64,000 nt of DNA from Trichomonas vaginalis G3 (GCF_026262505.1 NC_067208.1:17369962-17433961), one strand, 5' to 3'. Positions 8,599 through 19,100 are shown, numbered from the stretch's first letter. Translations and numbers: made by a program. Notes: generated from the letters alone by a model not told the origin.

Positions 8599-9660
8599 AT
8601 GATTAAACAACAGCAACCACAAAACTTAAGGCACAAAACACCCAGGTCCTTCAGACCATTACATACGCCATATATGCATATAATTCAAAGACGGCAGAAC
8701 AAACGCAAAGGTTGAAATATGGAGATTTGGAGATAGTATTGAAAAATGAACATTTCGAATTCGTTTGCAAAGGTGGTGCAGTGATATCAAATATAAAAGA
8801 AATTTTATTTATGAATTCAAAAATTAAAGGAATAACGGATGATATAACATCAATTCCACCAGAAGAACAGAGATATTACGCATTAAATGCATTTCCTAAA
8901 GTTTTGAAGATTGGAAGATTTAATTTAAATGAGGAATTCATAGAAGGTTTCCTAAACGACATAATGAAGAAGGTGGATAAGGAATACGTGGATAGTGAGT
9001 TAAATAAGAAGGCAAATTTGGTTTATGTTGATGAAAAAGATAATGAAATTAAAGAAAAGGTTGAATGGTATCATGAATGGACATTTGAGACTTTTAAAGT
9101 TAAAGCTGATACAGAATGGGTTTCAGGATGTTTAGATCTTAAAGCAGATAAAACTTATGTTGATGAAAATTATGCAAAGAAGTCGGAAGTAATGATGTGA
9201 TTACAAGCATGAAAAATGAAATACTTCAAACATTATATCCTGTTGGTTCTATTTATACGTCAATGAACTCAACAAATCCAGCAACAGTTTTAGGTTTTGG
9301 TATGTGGAAGCAGATTGTAGATAAATTCTTATACTGTGCTAGATATTCAAAGCAAACAGGAGGTTCGAAGAAAATTAAAGAAGCAAACCTTCCACCGCAC
9401 ACTCATACAGGAACTACAAACACAACAGGAAATCATTCACATTCAATAAAAAAAGAGGTTATACAAATCTTGCAGCGGGTTCGGATAGATGGGGAATGAA
9501 TAGATATGATATCACAACTGACCCAGTAGATTCAAGCACAGGTATTTTCTGTGGAACCGCAGGTAATCATTCACACACTTTCACAACAAATCCAACAGGC
9601 TCGGGTAAAGATTACATGCCACCATTTGTGACTGTATTCGCATGGTACCGCGTTCATTGA
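8599..9660 (+). pseudogene. tail-fibre/collar-like protein, short form, frameshifted
   Basis: The ATG at 8599 starts MIKQQQPQ. Comparison with B shows a lost base near 8619, and further frame changes occur near 9195 and 9455. Downstream, a coiled-coil repeat of KADKTYVDE/ADKEYVDSEL type is followed by YPVGSIYTSMNSTNPATVLGFG, His-rich loops (PPHTHTG, GNHSHS) and a terminal YMPPFVTVFAWYRVH. These are hallmarks of phage tail-fibre/collar domains. The middle and His-rich parts differ completely from the longer B version, whereas the first about 150 residues are near identical. Probably a host-binding spike of the virus-like particle. Confidence 0.75.
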
Positions 9661-9778
9661 ATGTGCTTGAGACTTGACCCAAAGGGTTTAGGCTTACCGA
9701 ATGAAACAAATATATTTTATGTCTGTAATTAATTAGGTAATGAGTGTAAATGACCCAAAAATAATGTTTACGTTAAGT

Positions 9779-9806
9779 GACTCAAAGAGTCCGGAGACAA
9801 AGTCTC
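9779..9806. repeat. double-hairpin element
   Basis: Two adjacent perfect stem-loops: GACTC-AAA-GAGTC (9779-9791) and GAGAC-AAA-GTCTC (9794-9806). It sits about 120 bp after the fibre stop. It has the same architecture as the other tiny double hairpins in this window. Confidence 0.7.
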
Positions 9807-9857
9807 ATGTTTACGTTAATGTTTACGTTAATGGTTTCGGGTTATTCAATAATTAAT

Positions 9858-10360
9858 TATTTTTGAATAACTGAAGGTGCTACCATGTTACCATGTGCTA
9901 CCAGGTTAATTAACTTCTCTGAAAAAATGAGACAACATGACATTTTGACAACAACACAGCAGGATTAAGGAGGAAGGCAGTTATGAATTATTTTTGAAGA
10001 ACTGAAGGTGTCACTACGTCACCATGTGCTACCAGGTTAATTAACTTCTCTGAAAAAATGAGACAACATGACATTTTGACAACACAGCAGGATTAAGGAG
10101 GAAGGCAGTTATGAATTATTTTTGAAGAACTGAAGGTGCTACCATGTTACCATGTGCTACCAGGTTAATTAACTTCTCTGAAAAAATGAGACAACATGAC
10201 ATTTTGACAACAACACAGCAGGATTAATGAGGAAGGCATTTATGAATTATTTTTGAAGAACTGAAGGTGTCACTACGTCACCATGTGCTACCAGGTTAAT
10301 TAACTTCTCTGAAAAAATGAGACAACATGACATTTTGACAACACAGCAGGATTAATGCAA
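9858..10360 (+). repeat. four tandem units of about 128-131 bp with GGTNACC-like iterons
   Basis: Units begin with TTTTGAA(T/G)AACTGAAGG at about 9861, 9992, 10120 and 10251. Each contains runs of GTGCTACCATGTTACCA-like short repeats, then a shared ACTTCTCTGAAAAAATGAGA stretch. Alternate units differ (GCTACC versus GTCACTACGTCACC). The unit recurs in opposite orientation at about 13805-13935, on the far side of the accessory gene block. No gene lies in 9661-10380. Confidence 0.85.
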
Positions 10361-10380
10361 AAATAAATTCAAATCATACT

Positions 10381-10887
10381 TTATAAAGCTTCATTCACAG
10401 GTATTTCATCGTCAGTAAATGAATCCTCATTATCGTTTGGTTCAACCTGTTTATATAATCCTTTCATTTCTTCTTTCAAAACATAACACCATGTTTGTTT
10501 ATCGTCTATTCTTCTATGTTTCCTATCACATTTATCCTTAATGCTCATTTGAAAATTCTTGTCTTTCATGTCTGATGGTTTGCAGAATAGAGCATTTTTA
10601 CACGTCATACCTGCACATAATTCATCATAATGTGTATTTATCCATACATCTAAAGGATTTGTTGATAATTCAATTAAATCTTGTTTGGCTTCAGTCATCG
10701 GTATGATTCGTACATTAAATGATGAAAGGTCATATTGCATAAAATATGTTAAAAGGTTATCATAAAATTCCTTTGTGCATGAATTCATCAAATTCTTGAA
10801 GTAATCAAATTGACCCTTGAATTTACCATTAACTCTTAAAACTACGTATCTTCTGTCTCCAACTTCAATTTTGACAGGGTAAACGTT
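10381..10887 (-). pseudogene. 3' remnant of primase-helicase
   Basis: Homologous to the last about 165 codons of the helicase gene in B (23252-25566), ending DDEIPVNEAL. Homology stops at AAACGTT (10881-10887), where an unrelated repeat beginning TTGTCATGATTTC starts. The ATPase core and primase domain are gone, so this element lacks its own replicative helicase. Confidence 0.8.
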
Positions 10888-10890
10888 TTG

Positions 10891-11244
10891 TCATGATTTC
10901 ATCGTAATGAGTGTAAATGACCCAAAATATATTTTAGGGTAGAAGGGTAGATCTAACTTCATTTCTAACCTCTTGCGATTTTCATACGGAATCTCTTCTC
11001 TCGGTTTTCCGAGGGAAGTAATCATATGAGGAAATTCTTCTAAAAGTTCTTTTGTCTGTTGGTTTTCAAACCAATGATATGCTTGCTTTGTAGAACGAAG
11101 AGCATTCATTATACTTTGCATTTGGTACATGTCATTTTTGACCGAACGAATGAGGTGAAGTTGTTTGTTATATTGTATGTACTCGTATTCTTCATTAATG
11201 GCTTCATGAACGATAGCAGTTGTTGTGTTCTCTGATGTTGACAT
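10891..11244 (-). CDS. KilA-N-like fragment protein
   Basis: About 117 residues from the ATG at 11242-11244 (MSTSENTTTAIV); ATG 11253 is an alternative. A segment MNALRSTKQAYHWFENQQTK resembles the W-containing helix of KilA-N DNA-binding domains. The upstream 45 bp match the leaders of the other accessory genes (helicase and KilA-N of B, 11938 and 13066 genes here). The C-terminal end runs into the repeat at 10890-10960, so it may be truncated. Likely a DNA-binding accessory gene; moderate to low certainty. Confidence 0.45.
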   Translation of the reverse strand: MSTSENTTTAIVHEAINEEYEYIQYNKQLHLIRSVKNDMYQMQSIMNALRSTKQAYHWFENQQTKELLEEFPHMITSLGKPREEIPYENRKRLEMKLDLPFYPKIYFGSFTLITMKS

Positions 11245-11326
11245 TACTGTCATTTCATACAAAATAAAAATAATTTTAAAACTAACTTTATTTTCTGACT
11301 TTCACAAAAGACCAAAAATAAACGCT

Positions 11327-11938
11327 TTACATGTATTTTTCAGCAACTTCGTCAAATAATTTTATAGCTTTATCTATCTCATCTACTTCAAACGTTTCTT
11401 TACCTTTCATGGGAGCACCATACCTTTTCTCAAACTTTTCAAGTAGTTCTGTTTCAGCAGCTCTCATATCATTAACGAACACAACCTTGACTCTATTGAC
11501 TGTACTGTCATATCTTTGAGTTATATTATATGTTCTTCCTATCTTATATCTCTTTGTATTGAAGTCCTTCGGTTTCTGAACGATGTAAAGTAAGCCTTCA
11601 CTGCAACGTTCTGAGTCGAATGAACCATAAGTTATGAAGTTATATCCAACAACTGGGTCTAACCATAACAAAACTATTGGTATAAGACTTTTGTCTATAA
11701 GATATGCTCTTGTTCCATGAAATGCTACTGATATCATAAGCTCAGGATTTCTTGTCAAAATTTTCTGAGTAGAAGCAATTCTAACCCAGTCCTTTGTTTT
11801 CTTTCCAGATGGTGTTATAATGTCTGACAAAGAATATTTGTTGTATTTCTTTGAGTATCTTACGTTTAAATCACCTATTCTAACCACTTTGGTGTCATTG
11901 TCAATCTTTCTAACTGTTTCAAACTCAATGTTTGACAT
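11327..11938 (-). CDS. KilA-N/Bro-like protein with T5orf172-type GIY-YIG domain
   Basis: About 203 residues from the ATG at 11936-11938 (MSNIEFETVRKID). The N-terminal part resembles a KilA-N/Bro-N fold (YSLSDIITPSGKKTKDWVRI, with following helices). The C-terminal part reads GLLYIVQKPKDFNTKRYKIGRT and then AAETELLEKFEKRYG, the pattern of the T5orf172/GIY-YIG-like domain common in large DNA viruses. It sits in the accessory block between inverted repeats, downstream of a conserved leader. Probably a DNA-binding or nicking accessory factor; the activity is inferred. Confidence 0.65.
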   Translation of the reverse strand: MSNIEFETVRKIDNDTKVVRIGDLNVRYSKKYNKYSLSDIITPSGKKTKDWVRIASTQKILTRNPELMISVAFHGTRAYLIDKSLIPIVLLWLDPVVGYNFITYGSFDSERCSEGLLYIVQKPKDFNTKRYKIGRTYNITQRYDSTVNRVKVVFVNDMRAAETELLEKFEKRYGAPMKGKETFEVDEIDKAIKLFDEVAEKYM

Positions 11939-12101
11939 TACTGTCTTTACATACAAAATAAAAAAATTTCTTAGAAAAAATTAGCGTTATTTTTCTAACT
12001 AATGAAATTCATGAAATTTGGTCATTTTTCAGACAAAAATAATGTTTAGGGTAGATGGTTAGATCTAACCTGATATCTACCCTCATTTCTACCCTCAAGA
12101 T

Positions 12102-13066
12102 TTACAAACGTTTAACGTGATATACGTTATGAATTCGTGAAATTTTAAATATTTTTGTAGCTTCTATTTCTTCAGTTAATATATCAAAAATTTTAACAAT
12201 GCCGAAAGTTTCTTTATACTTCTTCTTGACATCAGATAAAAGGAAATCATCAGCTGTGGGATAGTTTTTATTAAGAAATGTCAACATGTCCATTTTATCT
12301 TCTGCTGGCTTTTCTGCTTCTTTCTTTAAGTCTGCGTAATCGTTTCTCATTCTTTCTATCTCTTTTAGTGAGTAGTTATATTTCCTCATTGCTGCTTTAC
12401 ATTTTGAGCATTGCGGATTCATTTTTGCGTTATACATTGAAACATTACCAGCTAAAATAACTAAAGCAGCAATGGCTTTCTTTAAATCTGAAGCAGTTGG
12501 TTTTATCTGTTCGTTCCATACTTTGCCTCTTCTGTCTTTATCTCTTATTTGCCACACACATTCAGCAGCTAATGAAACAAAGTTATCGTAAGTCTTAAAC
12601 TCCTCAGATTTATATATGTCAGAAATGTTCTTATATACCATGTCGCAATCTTTGTTCATAACTTTATGGTTGCAATGAAAACCAAGGAATTCATAATTTA
12701 CTTTACGTATGAACTTCTTTATTTCTACTGAATCAGTAACTTTAACTTCAATTTCATCGAATTCAGGAATAGTTAGTTTTTGTTGCTGAACTTCCGGTAA
12801 TTTAGGCAAATGGTCTATGATATCTTGCATTTCATATAGCTCCTCTCCATTTGTTTCATCTTTCGCACTACAGTCTAAATTACTTGTTAAAAGTTCTTGC
12901 TTTATTTTTGTATTTCTGTTTCAAAAGTATATGAAGAAGGAATGAAGTTTTTCATCTCTACCAACATTGACGTAGGATTCATGATTAATGAATTTGGTGC
13001 CGTAGTTGTGGACAGAGTCCCGCCGTTCGTGGCTTGAATTGTTGTTGTGCCGATTGTTGAAATCAT
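12102..13066 (-). pseudogene. accessory protein of unknown function, frameshifted
   Basis: The start is the ATG at 13064-13066 (MISTIGTTTIQATNGG), preceded by the shared accessory-gene leader. This frame runs 55 codons to a stop in an A-run near 12905. The adjacent frame then continues without a break into the long 12102-12830 frame, so one indel splits a gene of about 320 codons. The long part has a Cys/His-rich spot (FHCNHKVMNKDC), a CSKCKAAM motif and a basic C-terminus HNVYHVKRL. No family recognised. Confidence 0.55.
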
Positions 13067-13191
13067 ATCTTTTATACAAAATAAAAAAATAAAAATAAAA
13101 CTAACTTTATTTCTTCTGTCTTAAGGAAATTCATGAAAATTCATGAGGGTAGAAATGAGGGTAGATATCAGGTTAGATCTAACCATCTACC

Positions 13192-13371
13192 CTAAACATT
13201 ATTTTTGCTGAATTCAGCAACAAAATGAACGAGGTCAGGATGTATGTAAATACCTTTGAATTCATTTATAACGCCCTTAGTAAGCTCATAAAATGCTTGT
13301 TTTGAGGTGGAGCCAAAAGTGGCTCGACCGTATTCTTTCAACCAAAACTCAAGAATTTCCTGCATGAATTT
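13192..13371 (-). pseudogene. KilA-N domain remnant
   Basis: The segment MQEILEFWLKEYGRATFG, then KQAFYELTKGVINEFKGIYI and HPDLVHFVAEF, matches the middle of the intact KilA-N protein at 26126-26791 almost residue for residue. Both ends are lost: upstream it joins unrelated sequence with a 7-bp stem (AACCGTC...GGCGGTT, about 13381-13410), downstream it breaks into the AT-rich repeat at 13130-13200. A dead gene copy. Confidence 0.75.
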
Positions 13372-13534
13372 TGTATAAAAAAACAACCGTCTGAATTCCG
13401 GCGGTTGCTATATTCTTCACAAAATGCCTTATAATACTCTTCCCAGGACTTATTTTCCAACAACTTTCTAAAGTCTTTCCTAAACTGACTGACTGACGGC
13501 ACAAAGTGGCTTAACGAAAACATTAATATATAAA

Positions 13535-13945
13535 ATTCATGAAAATTCATGAGGGTAGAAATGAGGGTAGATATCAGGTTAGATCTAACATGCTAACGTA
13601 AACATTATTTTTGGGTCATTTACACTCATTATGATGAAGAAGTCTTGACAAAACATATACGAAGAAGTCTTGACATAGAGTTTACGTTCATGTTTGACAT
13701 AGAGTTTACGCTCATTACGATGAAGTCATGACAAAACATATACGTTCATGTTTGACATAGAGTTTACGATGAAATCATGACAAAACATTTACGATAAAAT
13801 ACCTTCCTCATTAATCCTGCTGTGTTGTTGTCAAAATGTCATGTTGTCTCATTTTTTCAGAGAAGTTAATTAACCTGGTAGCACATGGTAACATGGTAGC
13901 ACCTTCAGTTCTTCAAAAATAATTAATTATTGAATAACCTAAAAA
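13535..13945 (-). repeat. repeat-rich segment, inverted partner of the 9.7-10.4 kb repeats
   Basis: Contains copies of the GTAAACATTATTTTTGGGTC motif, several GACATAGAGTTTACG units (13670-13760), and one inverted copy of the 130-bp iteron unit (about 13805-13935). Together with 9730-10360 it frames the helicase/KilA block with inverted repeats, which could permit block inversion. No gene lies here. Confidence 0.75.
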
Positions 13946-13992
13946 CCATTAACGATAAAATAACTAATAACAAATTTTTATTTTTATCATAA

Positions 13993-14157
13993 ATGGATAC
14001 CCCACAAGCTCAAAATTTACCACGAATTATAACAAGGGAGGAAATGATAAAAATGATGCGAGAACATGTTAAAAATAACAAACCACTAAAAATGAGAAAA
14101 TGTGGTTATGCAGTAATGATGGAAAGAGAGACGTTGTCGAAGAGGAATAAAAATTAA
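13993..14157 (+). CDS. small basic Maverick protein, 54 residues
   Basis: Starts MDTPQAQNLPRIITREE and ends SKRNKN, with a Met/Lys-rich middle (MIKMMREHVKNNKPLKMRKC). The start context TTTTTATCATAAATG is shared with other genes of the element. It overlaps the stop of the convergent 95-residue gene by 4 bp. The homologue at 22749-22913 in B is intact with a few substitutions, supporting a real gene. A small core or DNA-binding peptide is possible but unproven. Confidence 0.65.
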   Translation: MDTPQAQNLPRIITREEMIKMMREHVKNNKPLKMRKCGYAVMMERETLSKRNKN

Positions 14158-14441
14158 ATTTGGATTGAGTTTAAAAATTCATCTTTATTAAATTCATCTC
14201 TTCCAATCAATTTATTTATTCTATTAAATTCTTTTATTTTTGCTTCACCCAGTTTAAGGATTGAACGGTAAGTTTCTAATTTTTCGATTATTTCTTCATC
14301 GTTTTCAGTTCCATTAGTTTTATGGGCATCAACCCCACCGCATTGTGGCTTCTTTTTGTAATAGCATATTTTTGATTTAATTCTGTTTAGTTTCTTTTTA
14401 TATTCATTGTCTGGACTCTTGGCTGCTTTGTTGTCACTCAT
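14154..14441 (-). CDS. small Lys-rich Maverick protein, 95 residues
   Basis: Starts MSDNKAAKSPDNEYKKKLNR and ends FLNSIQI. Highly charged, with a CYYKKKPQCGG motif. It is intact here, but in B the gene is cut in two by the inversion (5' part 34909-35085, 3' part 22633-22752), which shows that A has the ancestral order. It lies just upstream of INT on the same strand. Function unknown. Confidence 0.7.
   Translation of the reverse strand: MSDNKAAKSPDNEYKKKLNRIKSKICYYKKKPQCGGVDAHKTNGTENDEEIIEKLETYRSILKLGEAKIKEFNRINKLIGRDEFNKDEFLNSIQI
14274..14284 (+). repeat. right arm of inversion-mediating inverted repeat (A)
   Basis: TTCTAATTTTT, the inverse of 2635-2645, lies inside the 95-residue gene. 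It is the junction at which B is rearranged. Confidence 0.8.
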
Positions 14442-14460
14442 TTCTTACGAAATAAAAAAA

Positions 14461-15987
14461 TTAAATATTATTTAAATATAATGGAGTAATAAAATAAATC
14501 GGAATTTCTATTAATTTATTGTCAACTTCAACTAATGCATTGCCGTTAATATATCTAACAAATTCAGCTATTGTGTCAAATCTTCGTCTTCTTTTTGTCA
14601 TTGATTTATCAGTTTTTCCATAATCGAGATGAATCAAAACTTTATCCCCTTGTTTAAAATTCATGAGCCCCGAATTAATTTGTTCACGTTTAACATCATT
14701 TAACCTTTCCATTTGCTTTCTAATATATTCCCATTCTTTTGAAATATCATTTTTCATTTCCACTGGTTTCATGTTTATTGTTCTATGCCATGTATTATTA
14801 TAATAATATACTAACTGTTGTATGATGGAGTCATGATTTCCATCCCAGTATATCTGACCGTTAACCCCTAACGCATCTCTAAGAGTTCTCATTACCGCAT
14901 CAACTATTTTATTATGAAACGTATATGGAGAGGATGAGAAGAAAAAATTAATTTGTGGGAAATAATGAGTCATAGTTGCCTGAAATCCTTTATCACCATC
15001 ACCCCTGATATTATCTACTCTTTCATGATCTAGTAAGTATTGAATAGCTCTTCTTGTTTCCTGTTCTGTTTTCCCTTTCACTGGAATGCAATATAAATAT
15101 CTAGTGTTAATGTTAATGGCAAATAAATAAGTAACTTTTCCTTTTGAATATTCCAGATGATCGATTTCGTATGAATATGGATATGGAGCAAATGAAGGGC
15201 GACTAAATTTTTCCTTTAACGGTTGAATTTTTGGGTCAATTGGTTTATTTAATATCTTGAAATCCTTTTTAAAATCTTTTTGCTTCTTAAATGTTTGAAA
15301 TGGATATAATAAAGTGAATGATGAAGGATTAACTGAAGGAGGAGGCGGTACTACTGTTGGAGGTTTTGGTGTTGTAAGTGGTTTAATTTTATCTGCTTTG
15401 ATTTTGGAATTCATTCCCCCCTTCATTAATTCTGGATGTATTTTATTCATTTGTTTAAAATATGCTGTATATAAAGGTTTGATATACTTTCCCGCTTCGA
15501 GTTTATGTTGAAGGATGAATTCCAAAAGTTGATCTTCATTTAAAAGTCGGGCTGAATATGGTTTAACTAATGAATCATAAATTAAAGCTTGTGCTTCATT
15601 TATGGTCTGAAGAACCTGGGTGTTTTGCACCTTTTGTTTTTGTTCCTTTGGCTTTGGCTTTTGCGGCTCAGGATTATATAATTTATATAATTCATCAATA
15701 TCTTCTTCTGTTAATACTTTATTTTTGAAATCTTTCAACTGTTTAAGTTGTGATTTAGTTTTTCCCTTTGTATATTCATTATTTTTAATTTTGTCTTTAA
15801 TTTCAGAAATTATTTTATTATGATATTTCAAAATTTCATTTTTATAATATGGATAATAATATTCCATATCATCACCCGTTATGTTGTTATCATATTTTTG
15901 GAGATATGCTTTTAAATCATAATAATCAAGAAAATTTTGATTAAATATTAAATCATCAATTAAAATTTTTAAATCTGTGTTATCCAT
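14461..15987 (-). CDS. INT: Maverick retroviral-type integrase
   Basis: 508 residues, intact. Residues 1-220 are Lys/Gln-rich with a Pro-rich linker (PKPPTVVPPPP). The rve-type catalytic core runs about 265-425: D276 in YEIDHLEY, D330 or D332 in RGDGDKGF, and a third acidic residue D363 in HNKIVDAVMRT where Glu is usual. The 33-residue spacing from D330 fits a D,D(35)E-like core. The C-terminal 60 residues (GDKVLIHLDYGK, RYINGNALVEVDNK) look like an SH3/chromo-type DNA-binding barrel. It catalyses strand transfer of the element ends. The B copy is intact and 7 residues shorter. Confidence 0.9.
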   Translation of the reverse strand: MDNTDLKILIDDLIFNQNFLDYYDLKAYLQKYDNNITGDDMEYYYPYYKNEILKYHNKIISEIKDKIKNNEYTKGKTKSQLKQLKDFKNKVLTEEDIDELYKLYNPEPQKPKPKEQKQKVQNTQVLQTINEAQALIYDSLVKPYSARLLNEDQLLEFILQHKLEAGKYIKPLYTAYFKQMNKIHPELMKGGMNSKIKADKIKPLTTPKPPTVVPPPPSVNPSSFTLLYPFQTFKKQKDFKKDFKILNKPIDPKIQPLKEKFSRPSFAPYPYSYEIDHLEYSKGKVTYLFAININTRYLYCIPVKGKTEQETRRAIQYLLDHERVDNIRGDGDKGFQATMTHYFPQINFFFSSSPYTFHNKIVDAVMRTLRDALGVNGQIYWDGNHDSIIQQLVYYYNNTWHRTINMKPVEMKNDISKEWEYIRKQMERLNDVKREQINSGLMNFKQGDKVLIHLDYGKTDKSMTKRRRRFDTIAEFVRYINGNALVEVDNKLIEIPIYFITPLYLNNI

Positions 15988-16011
15988 TTATATAAAAATA
16001 AAATCAATGTT

Positions 16012-16090
16012 TTAAGGGTGCCCACCTCTTTGAATCATAGTATCAAAACCATCATTAACGGTTCCTTTTGTCTCTTCTGTGGTATTTCAT
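16012..16090 (-). pseudogene. short ORF remnant between INT and POLB
   Basis: After the T-rich start context, an ATG at 16088-16090 opens a frame that stops after 11 codons. The adjacent frame gives a 23-codon tail ending DTMIQRGGHP and TAA at 16012-16014. A one-base insertion in the A-run after ATG would explain this. B keeps the tail but not the ATG. Weak evidence for a former tiny gene. Confidence 0.3.
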
Positions 16091-16112
16091 TAAAAATAAA
16101 ATATTTATTGTA

Positions 16113-19100
16113 TTAAATAAATGGCATACAACATCCATTTTCACAACATACAGCCTTAGTGTGTGCTCCTGTTAATGCAGTCTTACCGATTGTTAAGCGA
16201 GTCATTGACCCATTTTTAAGTTGTAAATTAATATTCTGACCATCAAATATCACTTTATCATTTATTATATCCAAATATTTTTTAGGTGTTAATTGCTTAT
16301 TTTGTCTTAAACTAACACCCTTCATTTTTTGTGCAATCTTTTTAAAATCACTCCCATCAATTGAACCGTTGAATGATGTATAACACTTAGGACATAAAGC
16401 AACCATGTTATCACCTTGTTTCTCAATTGCTAAACCCAATAACTTCTTCTCATGTGCTTTTTCTTCAGCTTTATTCTTTAATTTAGGTTTAAATTTCTCA
16501 TCAAAACAAAAGAAATCAAATGGTGCGAATTTGAAAATGTTTTTATCATAAAATTGTTTATCAGTAACAATTGTTTGAAATGCTTGAGTGTTAGGAAGAT
16601 TTGGGTCGCCAGCGATTGCCCAATAAGATGAATCAGTATCACCTTCAATGAAATGAAAACGATTAACATTCATGCATTTATACATAAAATCATAAATGAA
16701 AACCAAATACCAGTATTTAGCATTATCTAAAGTGAAGAATGCCTCTTGTAAACATGTATCACATCTATAAAATCTATCTTTTAGCATCACTTGATATGTA
16801 TCCTCACCTATTTCTCTTATGTTTTTAAACTTATTTGACATACATGCAACGCGTGCCTTCTGTGCATTCATTATTTTAGTCTTTGCGTAATTTTGTGTAT
16901 TCATTGCATCGTAACCATATGATCCATTAAGTGAAATTTTGCAAAATAAACTTTTTCCTTTATTTCCTTCTAATTCAGCCTTTTGTCTTTCGTTCATAAA
17001 TTCGTTCGCAAATTCATTAAAACAAGTGTTTTTAGTAAATGTTAAAATTGATTGAATATCATCGATGATAAAATGAAATCTGTCTATTAGATACCAAAGA
17101 TAATAAGAAGAAAATGGTTGATATTGGTTGTGTGTTGATGCTAACTGAGTTAATTTTCTTTGTTTCTGGTCAACTGGTAGATTGTTTGATTTCATGTAAT
17201 TATACATAAAACTGCCAATTGTTTTTTCATCTGTGATAATATCTAAGTTTCTTATTATCGGTAAAAAGTTTATGTAATCATTAATGTATTTTTCATCAAT
17301 GTGACCCTTTACTTCAGCCACGAATAAAGTATTTTTCTTCTTAATTATTCCCAGTGCTTTTGCTTTCTTTGTTGCTGTATCACAAATGATAACACCATTC
17401 AATCTTCCCGGCATATACATTTTATGGTCAGTATATTGAATGAAATCATGAGGATTAGATGAAAATGATGAAGGATATAATGAATTAAAATCAACACCAA
17501 CGAAATGAGTCATGATGTTGGTGGTGTCCTCATTTGATACAGTTTTAGTTTCTGGATTATATGAAAGTTTATTAATGTGCGTGATTCCTTTAAGATTTAC
17601 TCTATGTTGAACATTTGATAAACCACCAGTAATTCCATTACGGAGAATGTGATAAGCTTCAACTGAATCTAAAGTCATTGGTAAATTATTTTTTAATGTG
17701 TAATTTCTTAAATTGATTCTTAAACGTTGAACATCTTCATCTTTATTTGATTTTACGACATTGCAATAACAACACATTAACTGACAATTTTCTTTGGTAT
17801 GTGGTTTTTCATTATCGATTCTATCCAATGTTGGTTTATTTGCATATGTAAACGCTTTACCACACATTTTGCATTTAGATGAAAGGATTAAATCGTGATA
17901 GTATTGAAAATCATCCATTGAAACATTATTTTTAGTATACCTTTCTGCTTTTTCATCTTGTTTCTTATATGATTCAATTTTATATTTCCAATACTTTTTT
18001 GTTAATTCAAAACTTGATTCTATCTCTTCCTCAGGATATTTTTCATTAGGATTAAAGTCTTTATATGCTAAAGCGTAACGAATCATTGATGCATTCGATG
18101 ATAAAGAAAGATTATGAAGCATGTCAATTTTATAAACAAATGTTTCTTCAATAATTTTATCAATTGGGTCAATCATAATTTCAACATCTTTATTGCAATA
18201 ATGAATAAAATATTCTAATCTATTCTTAAAATTTTTAGCATCATTGAGATATATTTGATAATCACTATCTGATATAGTTTCTTGAGTTAATGCTGAATAA
18301 AATGAATCTTTCGTGAATGGTTCCACTTTGTATAATTCTTCTTCGTAATTCTCCCACGTGATGAATTGATAAGGGAAAAAGGATTTAACACGTGTTTTAT
18401 TATTTCCGAAATCTTGAGTGAATTGGTCTAATGTCCCACCCGCTATATAATTTCTGATGTCAATAAATCTCAATTCATATGGAGCGTTTGTTTTCTTTAC
18501 TATGACTTGCTTAAATTGAGAAGATGAACCCAGCATTGATTTTATTTTCCATTTTGCAGTGTTTAAATCACGAAGAATTAAATTTAAATCAAACTTTCCC
18601 GAATTAAAACCTATGATATTCACTTTATTGAATTCCTCATCTAGAAGTTCTTTAAATGCTTTCTTCTGTTTTTCATTTAATGTATGAGACTTCATTAATT
18701 CATTGTATTGTTCAATATTTGATTCAACAACTAATGAACAGGTTGAAAATAAAAACTCAATCCAATCAGAAATAAAAGAATCACTCGAAGTTAAGCAAAA
18801 ATTTCTCGTATACGTTTTATCGTTTAATTTAACCGTTGATGATACCATGAATGGTTTTAAGTAAGCGTTCAAAGTTGCACACTCAGAAAGTTGTAATTCT
18901 TCTTTAGTCTCTAATGTTTCGAAGTCAAAAGTAATATAATATCTTGTCGGTTGATAATATTCCTGCAAATTATGAGCTAATAACCACTGACATATCTTCT
19001 GTTTCGTAATATGTGGTGCATATGGTTGCTGTGTCTTTTGCAACTGAACGTCTTGAATTAATCTTCCATTATTTTCTTTACATTTCTCACAATGCTTTAA

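Noticed and set aside
9197-9499. Separate 100-residue gene downstream of the fibre
   Set aside because: It is the continuation of the fibre protein in another frame (YPVGSIYTSMN segment), matched by the longer copy in B.
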